From assembly GCA_027491195.1 (NCBI GenBank), contig JAIXWQ010000008.1, positions 476,708 through 540,707 on the forward strand: a DNA stretch of 64,000 bases. The letters are read 5' to 3'. Position 1 is the stretch's first letter. Every line of letters begins with the position of its first letter. Made by a program: the position numbers and the translations under genes. The notes below the pieces were generated by a model, which was given only the letters and a program-made list of their open reading frames with translations, had not been told where the DNA came from and made no database searches. Shown here one piece after another: positions 16,675 to 25,590 of this stretch. This DNA is from Cytophagaceae bacterium. Its GTDB lineage: Bacteria; Bacteroidota; Bacteroidia; Cytophagales; Spirosomataceae.

Positions 16675-17402
16675 TTATCTAGACGGAATAAGATTTTCGT
16701 GAAATTAATCAGCTCCGTCAGAATGGTCTTCGCACGCATCGTGGAGAAAACGATTCCTTCTCTGGCTTGTACATAAATCCACTGAATTCGAATGTCGGAG
16801 CGCTTCGAGGCTAAGACTAAAAACTCCATATCAAAAAGGAAGGCTGGAATTCGCGTTTTCAAGAAGATTTCTTTGCCTTTTTGATTGAATCCTTTTAAGC
16901 CAGATTGCGTGTCTTTCACCTTCAACTCAGGGAAAAATAAATAATTCATCACCTTCAGAGATAGTGAAAATATTTTACGGCCTAGCGGCAACTGATCATA
17001 ATATTGTTCGTCGCGTACGCCCACGACCACATCGGCCGCATCGGTGGAAAGTAGGCGAAACATGTCTACGGCATTCGCTATCAAATAAGGATAATCAGCA
17101 TCTGTATAAATGATATATTTACCTGTTGTTTGGCGGACGGCATCACGTAATGCCCCCCCTTTTCCTTGGTTAATCTGCGAATCGATATAGGTAAAACCTG
17201 CCACTTCTGCTTTCAATAACTCGATATCCTCCTGGCGAATACCAGACCTACTCCCATCGTTAACTAAATACATGTGAATAGAAGTATTTGCCGGAATCGC
17301 TTTCTTAAATACGGTATAATAATGCACCAATTCCCCCGCCCAACCCGGATGCGGGTTGTAAATCGGATGAACAAGATTTAAATCTGCAGGAGCGATGAGA
17401 AT
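16671..17402 (-). CDS. GT2 glycosyltransferase, probable ATT start
   Basis: Family 2 GT-A glycosyltransferase, 243 aa in the extended form. Visible are VNDGS (nucleotide binding), NQGKGGALRDAV, the DXD-like YTDADYP, and DTQSGLKGF, as in dolichyl-phosphate-sugar synthases. Starting at TTG 17330 would delete the first beta strand. The open frame continues upstream to a TAA at 17420 and encodes the expected LVHPIYNPHPGWAGEL strand-loop, but the only reasonable initiator there is ATT 17402 (CTC and ATC follow it). A weak promoter-like TAAATTTC lies about 20 nt before it. A non-canonical start is therefore proposed; a sequence error is the alternative. It is first in the glycan operon. Confidence 0.7.
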   Translation of the reverse strand: MLIAPADLNLVHPIYNPHPGWAGELVHYYTVFKKAIPANTSIHMYLVNDGSRSGIRQEDIELLKAEVAGFTYIDSQINQGKGGALRDAVRQTTGKYIIYTDADYPYLIANAVDMFRLLSTDAADVVVGVRDEQYYDQLPLGRKIFSLSLKVMNYLFFPELKVKDTQSGLKGFNQKGKEIFLKTRIPAFLFDMEFLVLASKRSDIRIQWIYVQAREGIVFSTMRAKTILTELINFTKILFRLDK

Positions 17403-17467
17403 AGAATTTTTACAATATTACGAAATTTAGCCCTTGAGGATCCTAAAAAAAAACAGATATTTACGTC

Positions 17468-18373
17468 ATGACTCAGATCATCCCCCCTTTTTTACAGCCT
17501 GGCGACGAAGTAGCTATTTTGTCTCCTGCCTCCTTTCCTCCTACGGATAATTGGAAGCAAGGTGTAGAAGTCTTAGAAAATTGGGGATTACGGGTTCGAA
17601 ATGCGCCAAATTACTTGTCTCGACACCATGGTTTGGGCGGGACAGATGCGGAGCGACTTTCGGATTTACAGCAAATGTTAGATGACCCATCCATTAAGGC
17701 CATTTTCCCCATTCGAGGCGGTTATGGAGTCAGTCGACTGTTGGATTCCTTGGATTTCTCCGGCTTTGTTTCTTCACCGAAATGGATCGTAGGCTTCTCG
17801 GATATAACAGCCTTATTATGTGAGTTAGATTCAATCGGATATGCCAGTGTGCATGGACCGATGCCGCATAATTTCTGCCAAAAAGGGGGTGAATCTGCCC
17901 TTCAAAATTTGCATTCCCTTTTGTTCGAAGGAAACGTTTCGGTAACCGCTCCTGCGCATGCGTTAAACCGCCTAGGAGAGGCCTCCGCCGAAATTATCGG
18001 AGGAAATCTGTCACTTTTATGTCATTTAGTAGGTAGCTCTACTTTCGCCTCTACGGAAGGCAAGATCCTCTTTATCGAAGAAATAGGCGAACGTTTATAC
18101 CACGTGGATCGGATGCTTTTGCAATTAAAAAGAGCTGGTTATTTCCAAAACCTAGCCGGTTTGATCCTAGGTGGATTTACCGACTGCAATGAAGCGAGTT
18201 TGACGATCGGTAAATCGGCTTATGAATTAGTCGCTGAACATACCTCAGGGACTTCATTTCCCATTGCTTTTGATTTCCCGGCGGGACATATCCCAAACAA
18301 CCAGCCTGTACTTTTCGGTGTAAAATCCAAGTTGTTGGTTAATTCTCAAAAAGTCCAATTAACTGTTATTTAA
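17468..18373 (+). CDS. ldcA: Muramoyltetrapeptide carboxypeptidase (LD-carboxypeptidase, S66)
   Basis: 301 aa serine peptidase of family S66, which removes the terminal D-alanine from recycled murein tetrapeptides in the cytoplasm. The motifs are FPIRGGYGVSRLL, GFSDITALL (nucleophile serine), LFIEEIGERLYHVDRML (catalytic glutamate region) and FPAGHIPNNQP (catalytic histidine). No signal peptide is present, as expected. The ATG lies only 3 nt after a TATTTACG box, so the transcript may be leaderless. It works in the same recycling pathway as Mpl (39846-41216). Confidence 0.88.
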   Translation: MTQIIPPFLQPGDEVAILSPASFPPTDNWKQGVEVLENWGLRVRNAPNYLSRHHGLGGTDAERLSDLQQMLDDPSIKAIFPIRGGYGVSRLLDSLDFSGFVSSPKWIVGFSDITALLCELDSIGYASVHGPMPHNFCQKGGESALQNLHSLLFEGNVSVTAPAHALNRLGEASAEIIGGNLSLLCHLVGSSTFASTEGKILFIEEIGERLYHVDRMLLQLKRAGYFQNLAGLILGGFTDCNEASLTIGKSAYELVAEHTSGTSFPIAFDFPAGHIPNNQPVLFGVKSKLLVNSQKVQLTVI

Positions 18374-18414
18374 TCACTTCCCTATTGTCTAACATTGTGT
18401 CTTAAACGACCACT

Positions 18415-19938
18415 ATGTTAACGAAAACTTTTGGCAGTGCCCTCGTGGGCATTCATGCCTCCATTATCACCATTGAAACCCATGTGGGGCAAGGATCCAA
18501 GTGTTACCTCGTCGGTCTACCTGATTCTACCATCAAAGAATCCATTCAACGGGTGGAGTCTGCCATCAAGCAAATCGGTTATTTCTTTCCTCGAAGAAAA
18601 GTTGTCATCAACCTGGCGCCGGCGGATGTGCGCAAAGAAGGCTCAGGTTATGACCTCCCCATCGCCCTAGGCCTCCTTCAAGCATCCGAGCAAACGAAGA
18701 TGACGCGTCTTTCAGACTTCCTAATCATGGGTGAACTCTCCCTCACCGGCGAAATCCGTCCCATCAAAGGAGCGCTTTCAATGGCGATAGAAGCTAAAAA
18801 ACAAGGCATCCACTCCCTTATTCTCCCCCGTGAAAATGCCCTAGAAGCCGCCTTGATTGAAGGATTACAGATCTTCGGGATGGATAATTTACGGGACACG
18901 ATCCGTTTTTTGCATGGCCGCCCACAAGCAGCCATCAAACGAGATCATGTACTCCCAAGCAGTCCTCCTTACATGTCCGATTTTTCCCAAATAAAAGGAC
19001 AGGAAAAAGCGAAGCGGGCTATTGAAATCGCAGTAGCGGGCTCTCACAACCTACTTTTGGTAGGCCCTCCAGGTGCGGGCAAAACCATGATGGCCCAACG
19101 CATTCCCTCCATCATGCCTCCCATGAGTTTGGAGGAAATTATCGAAACCACCCAAATCCACTCCATCGTCGGAAAATTAAGTACCGATCATCCACTTGTG
19201 ACCGAAAGGCCTTTTCGAGCACTTCACCACAGTATAACTTCCACTGCGCTCATCGGTGGCCGAACGAATCCCCAACCCGGCGAAATCTCCCTAGCCCATC
19301 AGGGGGTATTATTTTTAGATGAGCTGCCCGAATTTCAGCGAAATGTCTTAGAACTTCTCCGCCAACCGTTGGAAGAACGAAAAGTACCCATTTCTCGCGC
19401 TCATGGAACTGTCGAATTTCCGGCAAACTTCCTCCTCATCTCTGCCATGAACCCCTGCCCATGCGGCTATTTTCACCACCCGGAGAAACCATGTACATGT
19501 AAACCTTACCAAGTAGACCGATACCTGCACCGAATTTCTGGTCCTTTATTAGATCGGATAGACATGCATTTAGAAGTGTTTCCTTTAGGCTATTCGGATA
19601 TGTTTAAGTCGCATGAGAGCGAATCGAGTCAGGTGATTCGAGAGCGAATAGGCATTGCCAGAGACATCCAAAAAGCCCGTTTTAAAGAAATGTCCATTCG
19701 AACGAATGCCGAGATGAACTCCGTACAGGTGAAAGAGATTTGTGTATTAGATACGACCTCTACCTCACTGCTAAGGAACGCTATTGAAAAACTGCAATTA
19801 TCAGCTAGAGCGCATGATCGCATCCTTAAAATGGCAAGAACCATAGCGGATATCAGTCAAACAAAAGAGATTCAACCCAAACACCTAGCCGAAGCGATTA
19901 ACTACAGAAATTTAGACCGGGAAAATTGGTCCGGCTAA
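18415..19938 (+). CDS. comM: YifB/ComM-family Mg-chelatase-like AAA+ ATPase
   Basis: 507 aa. It has an N-terminal ChlI/Lon-like domain (residues 1-170, with GLPDSTIKESIQRVESA), a central AAA+ module with Walker A GPPGAGKT near residue 220 and Walker B LFLDELPEF, a cysteine cluster (NPCPCGY with CTCKPY), and a C-terminal helical domain (LSARAHDRILKMARTIADI). ComM promotes branch migration during natural transformation in gamma-proteobacteria. A similar role in DNA uptake or recombination is inferred. It follows ldcA by 41 nt. Confidence 0.92.
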   Translation: MLTKTFGSALVGIHASIITIETHVGQGSKCYLVGLPDSTIKESIQRVESAIKQIGYFFPRRKVVINLAPADVRKEGSGYDLPIALGLLQASEQTKMTRLSDFLIMGELSLTGEIRPIKGALSMAIEAKKQGIHSLILPRENALEAALIEGLQIFGMDNLRDTIRFLHGRPQAAIKRDHVLPSSPPYMSDFSQIKGQEKAKRAIEIAVAGSHNLLLVGPPGAGKTMMAQRIPSIMPPMSLEEIIETTQIHSIVGKLSTDHPLVTERPFRALHHSITSTALIGGRTNPQPGEISLAHQGVLFLDELPEFQRNVLELLRQPLEERKVPISRAHGTVEFPANFLLISAMNPCPCGYFHHPEKPCTCKPYQVDRYLHRISGPLLDRIDMHLEVFPLGYSDMFKSHESESSQVIRERIGIARDIQKARFKEMSIRTNAEMNSVQVKEICVLDTTSTSLLRNAIEKLQLSARAHDRILKMARTIADISQTKEIQPKHLAEAINYRNLDRENWSG

Positions 19939-19991
19939 TTGTGTTTTTCGGCTAAATAAGCTAAATTTAAACAGATATTTAAAAATTAAGA

Positions 19992-21473
19992 ATGAGAAGA
20001 TTGACCCTTGGCTTTTTGGCACTTTCAGCTACCTTTTTAACTAGCTCCTTTACTCCGGCATCCGGAGAAGAAGATTTCAAGGATGTATATAAGAAAATTA
20101 AGGCAGAGGTTGAATTGAATTCTAAAGCATACGCCACGCTAGGAGAAGCCTGCAAAACCATAGGTCATAGATTAACCGGTAGCGATAAGGGAAAAAAGGC
20201 GGAAGAATACGCTTTCAAATTATTAAAAGAATACGGTTTTAAGGATACTAAGTTTCAAGGATTTCAAGTGGAAGCTTGGGCACGTGACACAGTCACTTTA
20301 TCGATTGCCCCTCCTAAATCAGATGACTTCAGAGAAGTTCCCGTCGTTTCCTTAGCTATGACTCCTGTGGATGCGAACATACAAGGTACAATTGTGGATC
20401 TTGGAAATGGATTGGATTCGGATTATGTAGGTAAAGAGGTAAAAGGGAAAGTGGTTTTGGCTAACATCGGGCTTTTAGACGCTCCTGCGGGTACGAAAAA
20501 CTTACACCGCTCTGAAAAAACAGCCTTGGCTATTCAACATGGTGCTATTGGTGTCATCTTCGTCAATACCGTAAAAGGACAAGTCTTATTAACAGGTACA
20601 GCCTCTGTGACGGGAAATTTAATTTCGATTCCAGCTGTTTGTATTTCTTTGGAGAATGGAACAGAGATCAGAAAGTGGATGAAAGATCAACCAGGATTGT
20701 TGAGTTTGATCGAGATGCACAACGTGAGTAAACCGATTAAAGCGCGCAATGTGGTCGCAACTTTAAAAGGAAGTAGTTCGAAATTAAGAAACGAAAAGAT
20801 TATCATTGGTGGCCATTTAGATTCTTGGGATCTAGCTACAGGAGCGATTGATAATGGCATCGGGTCTTTCTCGGTACTAGACGTCGCTAGAACATTTAGC
20901 GCTTTAGGCCTGAGCAGTAAACGCACCATTGAATTTGTGGCCTTTATGGGTGAGGAGGAAGGTCTATTAGGTTCAAAAGCCTATGTAGAGCGGGCAAAGA
21001 AAGAAGGTGATCTTGACCAAATCGTGTACATGATCAACCTCGATATGACTAATAACGTTAATGGATTTAATGGAGGTGGACGTGATGAGATGCTTCCTAT
21101 TTTAAAGTCGATCGGAGATCAAATCAAAGCGATTGACGGTAATTTTGAGAATTTAGTGGAGAACTCCCCAGGTTTACACTCAGATAACCAAACCTTCTTG
21201 ATGGAAGGAATTCCGGCAGCGGATCCTTTGGGAAAATTAACCCGCAGCGTATTGGATTGCTACCATGCAAACTGTGATGATTTTAGCCTAGTTAATAAAA
21301 AAGAAATGGAGAACACGGTGAAATACACTACCATGCTTTTATACGGACTAGCGAACGCAGAGCAAATTCCTGCGAAGAAATTAGACTTTTATTCGACGAA
21401 AGAATTCTTCATTAAACATAACCTTCGCCATGAACTAGAATTAGGAAATGAATGGCGCTGGGGCAATGATTAA
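19992..21473 (+). CDS. Exported M28 metallopeptidase with PA domain
   Basis: 493 aa. The N-terminus is a Sec signal (MRRLTLGFLALSATFLTSSF). A protease-associated insert spans about residues 130-240, and the M28 catalytic core follows: GGHLDSWDLATGAIDNGIG (zinc His/Asp), MGEEEGLLGS (general-base and zinc Glu), NLDMTNNV (Asp) and GLHSDNQTF / DCYHANCDD near the end (final His). These are the features of co-catalytic di-zinc aminopeptidases and carboxypeptidases. It is probably periplasmic or secreted. It lies just upstream of ftsZ, separated by 52 nt. Confidence 0.87.
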   Translation: MRRLTLGFLALSATFLTSSFTPASGEEDFKDVYKKIKAEVELNSKAYATLGEACKTIGHRLTGSDKGKKAEEYAFKLLKEYGFKDTKFQGFQVEAWARDTVTLSIAPPKSDDFREVPVVSLAMTPVDANIQGTIVDLGNGLDSDYVGKEVKGKVVLANIGLLDAPAGTKNLHRSEKTALAIQHGAIGVIFVNTVKGQVLLTGTASVTGNLISIPAVCISLENGTEIRKWMKDQPGLLSLIEMHNVSKPIKARNVVATLKGSSSKLRNEKIIIGGHLDSWDLATGAIDNGIGSFSVLDVARTFSALGLSSKRTIEFVAFMGEEEGLLGSKAYVERAKKEGDLDQIVYMINLDMTNNVNGFNGGGRDEMLPILKSIGDQIKAIDGNFENLVENSPGLHSDNQTFLMEGIPAADPLGKLTRSVLDCYHANCDDFSLVNKKEMENTVKYTTMLLYGLANAEQIPAKKLDFYSTKEFFIKHNLRHELELGNEWRWGND

Positions 21474-21525
21474 TTAATACATAAATTCTATTATTTTTAC
21501 GTTTTAGAAAATTTGAATTGACCCT

Positions 21526-22803
21526 ATGAGTAGCCAAAACCCCTCCTTTTTTAACCATCAAATCGAAGTAGTGCCTGAAACATCCTTCAAATCCATCATT
21601 AAGGTGATCGGTATCGGAGGTGGCGGATCCAACGCGGTGAAGCACATGGACAACCTGAAGATTAAAGGGGCAGATTTAATTATCTGCAATACCGATTCTC
21701 AGGCTTTAGCTTCGAACACGGTACGCACGAAAATTAAACTAGGAGAACAAGGTTTAGGAGCCGGAACGGATCCTGAAGTGGGTAAACAAGCTGCACAAGA
21801 GAGTCAAGAAAAAATCAAAGCGGTTCTTTCGAATGAGACAAAGATGGTTTTTATCACCGCGGGTATGGGTGGAGGAACAGGTACGGGAGCTGCACCGGTG
21901 GTAGCTGAAATCGCTAGAGACCGTGATTTATTAACGGTGGCTGTCGTTTCATTCCCATATAACTGGGAAGGTAAAGAGAAAATTCAATATGCAAGAGACG
22001 GAATTGAAGAACTAAAAGCGTATTGCGATACGGTTTTGGTGATCATGAACGATAAAATATCTGAACACTACAAAGATTTAGCAGTAAAACATGCCTTTGC
22101 GAAAGCGGATGACGTATTAGCGAAAGCGGTTAAATCAGTGGTAGACGTGATCGCAAAACCAGGCGATATCAATACGGACTTTATGGACGTGAAGAAGGTA
22201 TTGACGAATGCGGGTCAAGCGATGATGAGTTCTGCGCTAGGTAAAGGAGAAGAAAGAGCGAAGGCGGCGATCGTGGAAGCCTTGAATTCTCCGCTATTAA
22301 ATTCACAAGAAATTAAAGGGGCGAAACGTATCCTGGTAACGGTTTCTACGAGTAGCTCGAAAGATTTATTGATTTGGGAAAAAGATGCGATCATCGAATA
22401 CCTAAATGAACGAATTGATGCGCAAGCTGATATGGTGAAGTTTGGTTTCTCTACGGATGAAGATTTAGGAGAAGACCTGTATTTAACTGTTATCGCAGCA
22501 GGATATGAGCAAGATTCTAGCGGAATGGATGGAAGCATGCGCAAAGTGGTTAGAAAAGCTGCTCCGGTATTCTTAAATCCAGGTGACAGCGTTGAATTAG
22601 ATGGCGAATTAGAAACGGCTGCTCCTGTTTCAGCAGATTCAGAAGAAGCGAGATTTGCACAAATGATTGAAAAATTCAAGCAAGGATCTATATCAGATGC
22701 TGAATTTAAAATCCCGACTTACAAGCGCACGGAAGTAGGTTTATACGATATTACGACCATGCCTGAGAAGGCTTGGCAAACAACGGATTTATTCGCTGAA
22801 TAA
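21526..22803 (+). CDS. ftsZ: Cell division GTPase FtsZ
   Basis: 425 aa tubulin-like GTPase that forms the cytokinetic ring. The nucleotide-binding motifs are intact: GIGGGGSNAV (residues 26-35), the tubulin signature GGGTGTGAAP and the T7-loop region (NTDFMDVKKVLTNAG). The polymer domain ends at about residue 320. The tail is short (about 100 aa) and ends in KIPTYKRTEVGLYDI followed by 20 more residues; the typical C-terminal peptide of the phylum is not obvious. No ftsA, ftsQ or mur genes are near, so this copy is outside a dcw cluster. Its 3' end overlaps cutC by 15 nt. Confidence 0.92.
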   Translation: MSSQNPSFFNHQIEVVPETSFKSIIKVIGIGGGGSNAVKHMDNLKIKGADLIICNTDSQALASNTVRTKIKLGEQGLGAGTDPEVGKQAAQESQEKIKAVLSNETKMVFITAGMGGGTGTGAAPVVAEIARDRDLLTVAVVSFPYNWEGKEKIQYARDGIEELKAYCDTVLVIMNDKISEHYKDLAVKHAFAKADDVLAKAVKSVVDVIAKPGDINTDFMDVKKVLTNAGQAMMSSALGKGEERAKAAIVEALNSPLLNSQEIKGAKRILVTVSTSSSKDLLIWEKDAIIEYLNERIDAQADMVKFGFSTDEDLGEDLYLTVIAAGYEQDSSGMDGSMRKVVRKAAPVFLNPGDSVELDGELETAAPVSADSEEARFAQMIEKFKQGSISDAEFKIPTYKRTEVGLYDITTMPEKAWQTTDLFAE

Positions 22804-23553
22804 TTCCTGGATCTTAGAGATAGCCGCTCGGATGATTTCTTCACTCGAGTAGGCTACCTCGAATTCCGAGATCGCCTCTACCCCACCCATCGAAATTCCG
22901 GGACGTCTATAATCCATTTCAGAATTACGCGTTGTTCTCGCACTTAAGTGGATCGCATCCACACCTACCTGCACAAAATCTAAGCAATTCATTGGGTTGA
23001 CTCCACTGCCGGCCATAATTTGGATGCGGCCTTTAGCGGCTGACACTAATTCCGCTATGTTTTCGATGCCATCTAGGGCCTTATCTTTACAGCCTGACGT
23101 TAGGATACGGTTAAAGCCGATGGCGATTAATTGTTCCATCACTTCCAAAGGTTCCCGAGAGACATCAATGGCCCGATGACAAGTCAATTCGCGACCTGCT
23201 GCTATTTGCTTAAATTCCCCCATAAACTCCACATCCAAATCTCCATCCGGTTTCAGTGCCCCCACAACAATCCCATGCACGCCTTGAGCGACTAGGGATC
23301 TAGCTTCTGCAAGCATCGTCTGTTTTTCCGTTTCATCGTAGACAAAATCTCCACCGCGCGGTCTGACCATGGCATGAATCTCCAGCGAAGTCGATTTCAA
23401 CGCTTGCTCCACGAGGCCTGCGCTGGGTGTTGTACCCCCTTCCCAAGGGGAAGCGCATAATTCCACCCGCTGAGCTCCGGCCCGGTCTGCGGCGATACAA
23501 GAGAATAAAGAATAGGCACAAACTTCGACAGAAACGGGACTAGATGGAGGCAT
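22789..23553 (-). CDS. cutC: CutC family protein
   Basis: 254 aa TIM-barrel protein of the CutC family, once named for copper homeostasis; its biochemical role is still debated. Conserved blocks are visible: EVCAYSLFSCIAADRAGAQRVELCA at the start in pieces, HAMVRPRGGDFVY, GVHGIVVGALKPDGDLD, ELTCHRAID, NRILTSGCKDKA and GSGVNP. It is convergent with ftsZ with a 15-nt overlap and has no metal-related neighbours, so context does not support a copper function in particular. Confidence 0.88.
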   Translation of the reverse strand: MPPSSPVSVEVCAYSLFSCIAADRAGAQRVELCASPWEGGTTPSAGLVEQALKSTSLEIHAMVRPRGGDFVYDETEKQTMLAEARSLVAQGVHGIVVGALKPDGDLDVEFMGEFKQIAAGRELTCHRAIDVSREPLEVMEQLIAIGFNRILTSGCKDKALDGIENIAELVSAAKGRIQIMAGSGVNPMNCLDFVQVGVDAIHLSARTTRNSEMDYRRPGISMGGVEAISEFEVAYSSEEIIRAAISKIQELFSE

Positions 23554-23631
23554 AAAAGCGGGAAAAAATCAGGGTTTTGATAATTAATGAAAATTTAAAA
23601 AATAAATCTTTCATAAATACATTTTTATTTT

Positions 23632-23639
23632 ACTTTTGC
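23632..23639 (+). promoter_or_regulatory. Promoter -7 element for the DUF2795 gene
   Basis: TACTTTTG, an exact TAnnTTTG match 67 nt before ATG 23707. It predicts a leader of about 60 nt that contains the hairpin at 23649-23673. Confidence 0.6.
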
Positions 23640-23648
23640 ACTTAGGTA

Positions 23649-23673
23649 GGAGGAACAATCAGTAAATTCCTCC
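23649..23673 (+). promoter_or_regulatory. Leader hairpin with purine-rich arm
   Basis: Perfect inverted repeat GGAGGAA / TTCCTCC with an 11-nt loop in the untranslated leader, 34 nt before the start codon. It lacks a T run, so it is not a terminator. One arm resembles a Shine-Dalgarno core and would be sequestered when paired. Confidence 0.5.
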
Positions 23674-23706
23674 CAGTAATAAGCAAAATATTATACGTTA
23701 TAAATT

Positions 23707-23928
23707 ATGTATTGGACACTAGAACTTGCCTCCTATTTAGAAGACGCGCCATGGCCAGCGTCGAAAGATGAACTAATTGACTTCGCCATCCGTACAGGAT
23801 CTCCATTAGAAGTAGTAGAAAACCTACAAGAGCTAGAGGACGATGGTCAACCATTCGAAAGCATCGAAGAAATTTGGCCGGATTATCCGACAAAAGACGA
23901 CTTCTTCTTTAACGAGGACGAATATTAA
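23707..23928 (+). CDS. DUF2795 family small acidic protein
   Basis: 73 aa, strongly acidic, with the DUF2795 pattern: LELASYLEDAPWPASKDELIDFA, then a helix SPLEVVENLQELEDDGQPF and an aromatic/acidic tail (WPDYPTKDDFFFNEDEY). Such proteins are widespread and very conserved in Bacteroidota and are usually highly expressed; no function is established. It has its own promoter, a structured leader and a strong terminator, so it is a single-gene unit. Confidence 0.85.
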   Translation: MYWTLELASYLEDAPWPASKDELIDFAIRTGSPLEVVENLQELEDDGQPFESIEEIWPDYPTKDDFFFNEDEY

Positions 23929-23930
23929 AA

Positions 23931-25457
23931 TTAAGAGGCGAAAGCCTCTTTTTTTATGGCTTTTAGTTTTTCTGCTAAAGCCTCATCCCTGATGGCAATT
24001 CCCCAACGGCGTGCTAAAACATCCTCCCAAGTAACCGCCATTTCATGCTCTTTTAAGTAAGTTAACTCGCCCACTAAAAAGGGTTGGTTTGCTATTATTC
24101 GATCCGCTCCATATCCATACACTTCCCCAGCAGCAGGGCCATAGATTTCTGATAGATGAGCACGAATATCCTTTTCAACGGTAGCTGGTAAGGCCACAGG
24201 AGAAGCAGGAACTAACACATGGTCTTTCGTCAAACAGGGTTTTACAGGCACGTTCAATACCTCTTTTTCTAACACATCCAGCGTATCGGAGGCCATAACC
24301 CGGTAGGTGGTCCACTTGCCGCCCATGATGCTCACCAGTTTAGAACGTCCATCTACCTCGACCTCGTGATCTCTGACCAAGGATTTAGTATCGGTATTCA
24401 GTGTTGAATCGAGCTGGGCTTGAAGAAGGGGTCTTTGGCCTACAAACGTAGCACTGATATCCTCTAATGTCGCTTTCTTCGAGGAATAGCGATTAAAATA
24501 AGAAATGAGGTACGCTTTCTCCTCCTCCGAAATGACAGGAGATTCTGATAAGGTATCCGGATCATCCGTGGTTCCGACTAAGACATAATCACGCCAGGGT
24601 ATCACAAAAATCACGCGACCATCATCCGTTTTAGGAATTAAAAGGGCAGTTTCTCCTTGCCAAAACTCCGCCGGCAACACCACGTGCGCTCCGCGACTGA
24701 CCTTCATACGAGGCTTCATCCGAGGATTAGCCAAGGCCCTGATTTTATCGGTAAATGGCCCCGTCGCATTGACAACGGCCTTAACGGGAATAGTATAAAT
24801 TTCCTTCGATAGCAAATCTGAGAAAACCACCTTCTTAATCTTCAAACTTTTAGCCCCTAATTCGAAGGAATCCAGACTCGCATAGTTTAAGATACAAGCG
24901 CCTAAACGCTCAGCCTCCTTTAAGATGGCTATAGCATAGCGCGCATCATTTAATTGCCCATCATAATACAATACACCACCTCGCAAATGATGAGATTCGA
25001 TAGACGGGAATTCTGCTTGTATCTCTTTCTTACTCAAGCCACGACTTGATTTCAAATTCGTGCTCCCTGAAATTTTATCGTAAAGCCACATACCTATGCG
25101 GTAATAAAGGCGTTCCCAACGCGTATAGCAAGGTGTCAATAGACCTAAGGGATGAGCTAAATGAGGCGCATTTTTTAGGAGGATTTTGCGCTCGTGCAAG
25201 GCCTTATAGACCATTTTGAATTGATGCCAATCCAATTTTTTAACGGCTTGCTCTAAATAGCGAACGCCTCCGTGAACTAATTTGGTTGATTTTGAAGAGG
25301 TTTGGCAGGCAAAATCTCCTTTTTCAATCAGGAGCACTTTGTAGCCGCGCAAGGTTGCGTCTAATGCCACCCCTGCCCCTGTTGCCCCTCCTCCAATGAT
25401 GCAAATATCAAAAGTCTCGTTGAGTTTACGGAGTTGGTCTGGTCGATTAAAGGACAT
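23931..25457 (-). CDS. glpD: Glycerol-3-phosphate dehydrogenase, FAD-dependent
   Basis: 508 aa flavoprotein that oxidises glycerol-3-phosphate to dihydroxyacetone phosphate and passes electrons to the quinone pool at the membrane. It has the dinucleotide motif DICIIGGGATGAGVALDA near the N-terminus, SSKSTKLVHGGVRYLEQ (FAD contacts), GRVIFVIPWRDYVLVGTTDD, and the MGGKWTTYR motif. The C-terminal domain is complete. glpF and glpK are about 10 kb away at 35985-38183, so the glycerol genes are split. Confidence 0.93.
   Translation of the reverse strand: MSFNRPDQLRKLNETFDICIIGGGATGAGVALDATLRGYKVLLIEKGDFACQTSSKSTKLVHGGVRYLEQAVKKLDWHQFKMVYKALHERKILLKNAPHLAHPLGLLTPCYTRWERLYYRIGMWLYDKISGSTNLKSSRGLSKKEIQAEFPSIESHHLRGGVLYYDGQLNDARYAIAILKEAERLGACILNYASLDSFELGAKSLKIKKVVFSDLLSKEIYTIPVKAVVNATGPFTDKIRALANPRMKPRMKVSRGAHVVLPAEFWQGETALLIPKTDDGRVIFVIPWRDYVLVGTTDDPDTLSESPVISEEEKAYLISYFNRYSSKKATLEDISATFVGQRPLLQAQLDSTLNTDTKSLVRDHEVEVDGRSKLVSIMGGKWTTYRVMASDTLDVLEKEVLNVPVKPCLTKDHVLVPASPVALPATVEKDIRAHLSEIYGPAAGEVYGYGADRIIANQPFLVGELTYLKEHEMAVTWEDVLARRWGIAIRDEALAEKLKAIKKEAFAS
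23934..23955 (+). terminator. Terminator with GAAA tetraloop after the DUF2795 gene
   Basis: AGAGGC-GAAA-GCCTCT followed by six T, a compact stem with a stable GNRA tetraloop. The stem is made from the last codons of the convergent glpD gene, so one sequence codes on one strand and terminates on the other. Confidence 0.85.
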
Positions 25458-25535
25458 ACAGGTTTATTTACCCCTAAATTGAAAAATAAAATGCAAAAGA
25501 TTCAATATATATGGATAAAAATGAAAGAGATTTTA

Positions 25536-25543
25536 TAATTTTG
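25536..25543 (+). promoter_or_regulatory. Promoter -7 element for the membrane TPR gene
   Basis: TAATTTTG, an exact TAnnTTTG match 47 nt before ATG 25591. Confidence 0.55.
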
Positions 25544-25590
25544 CAGTCCTTTGGCACCTATAACAATCTGCCAAATGAATTAATGACCTT

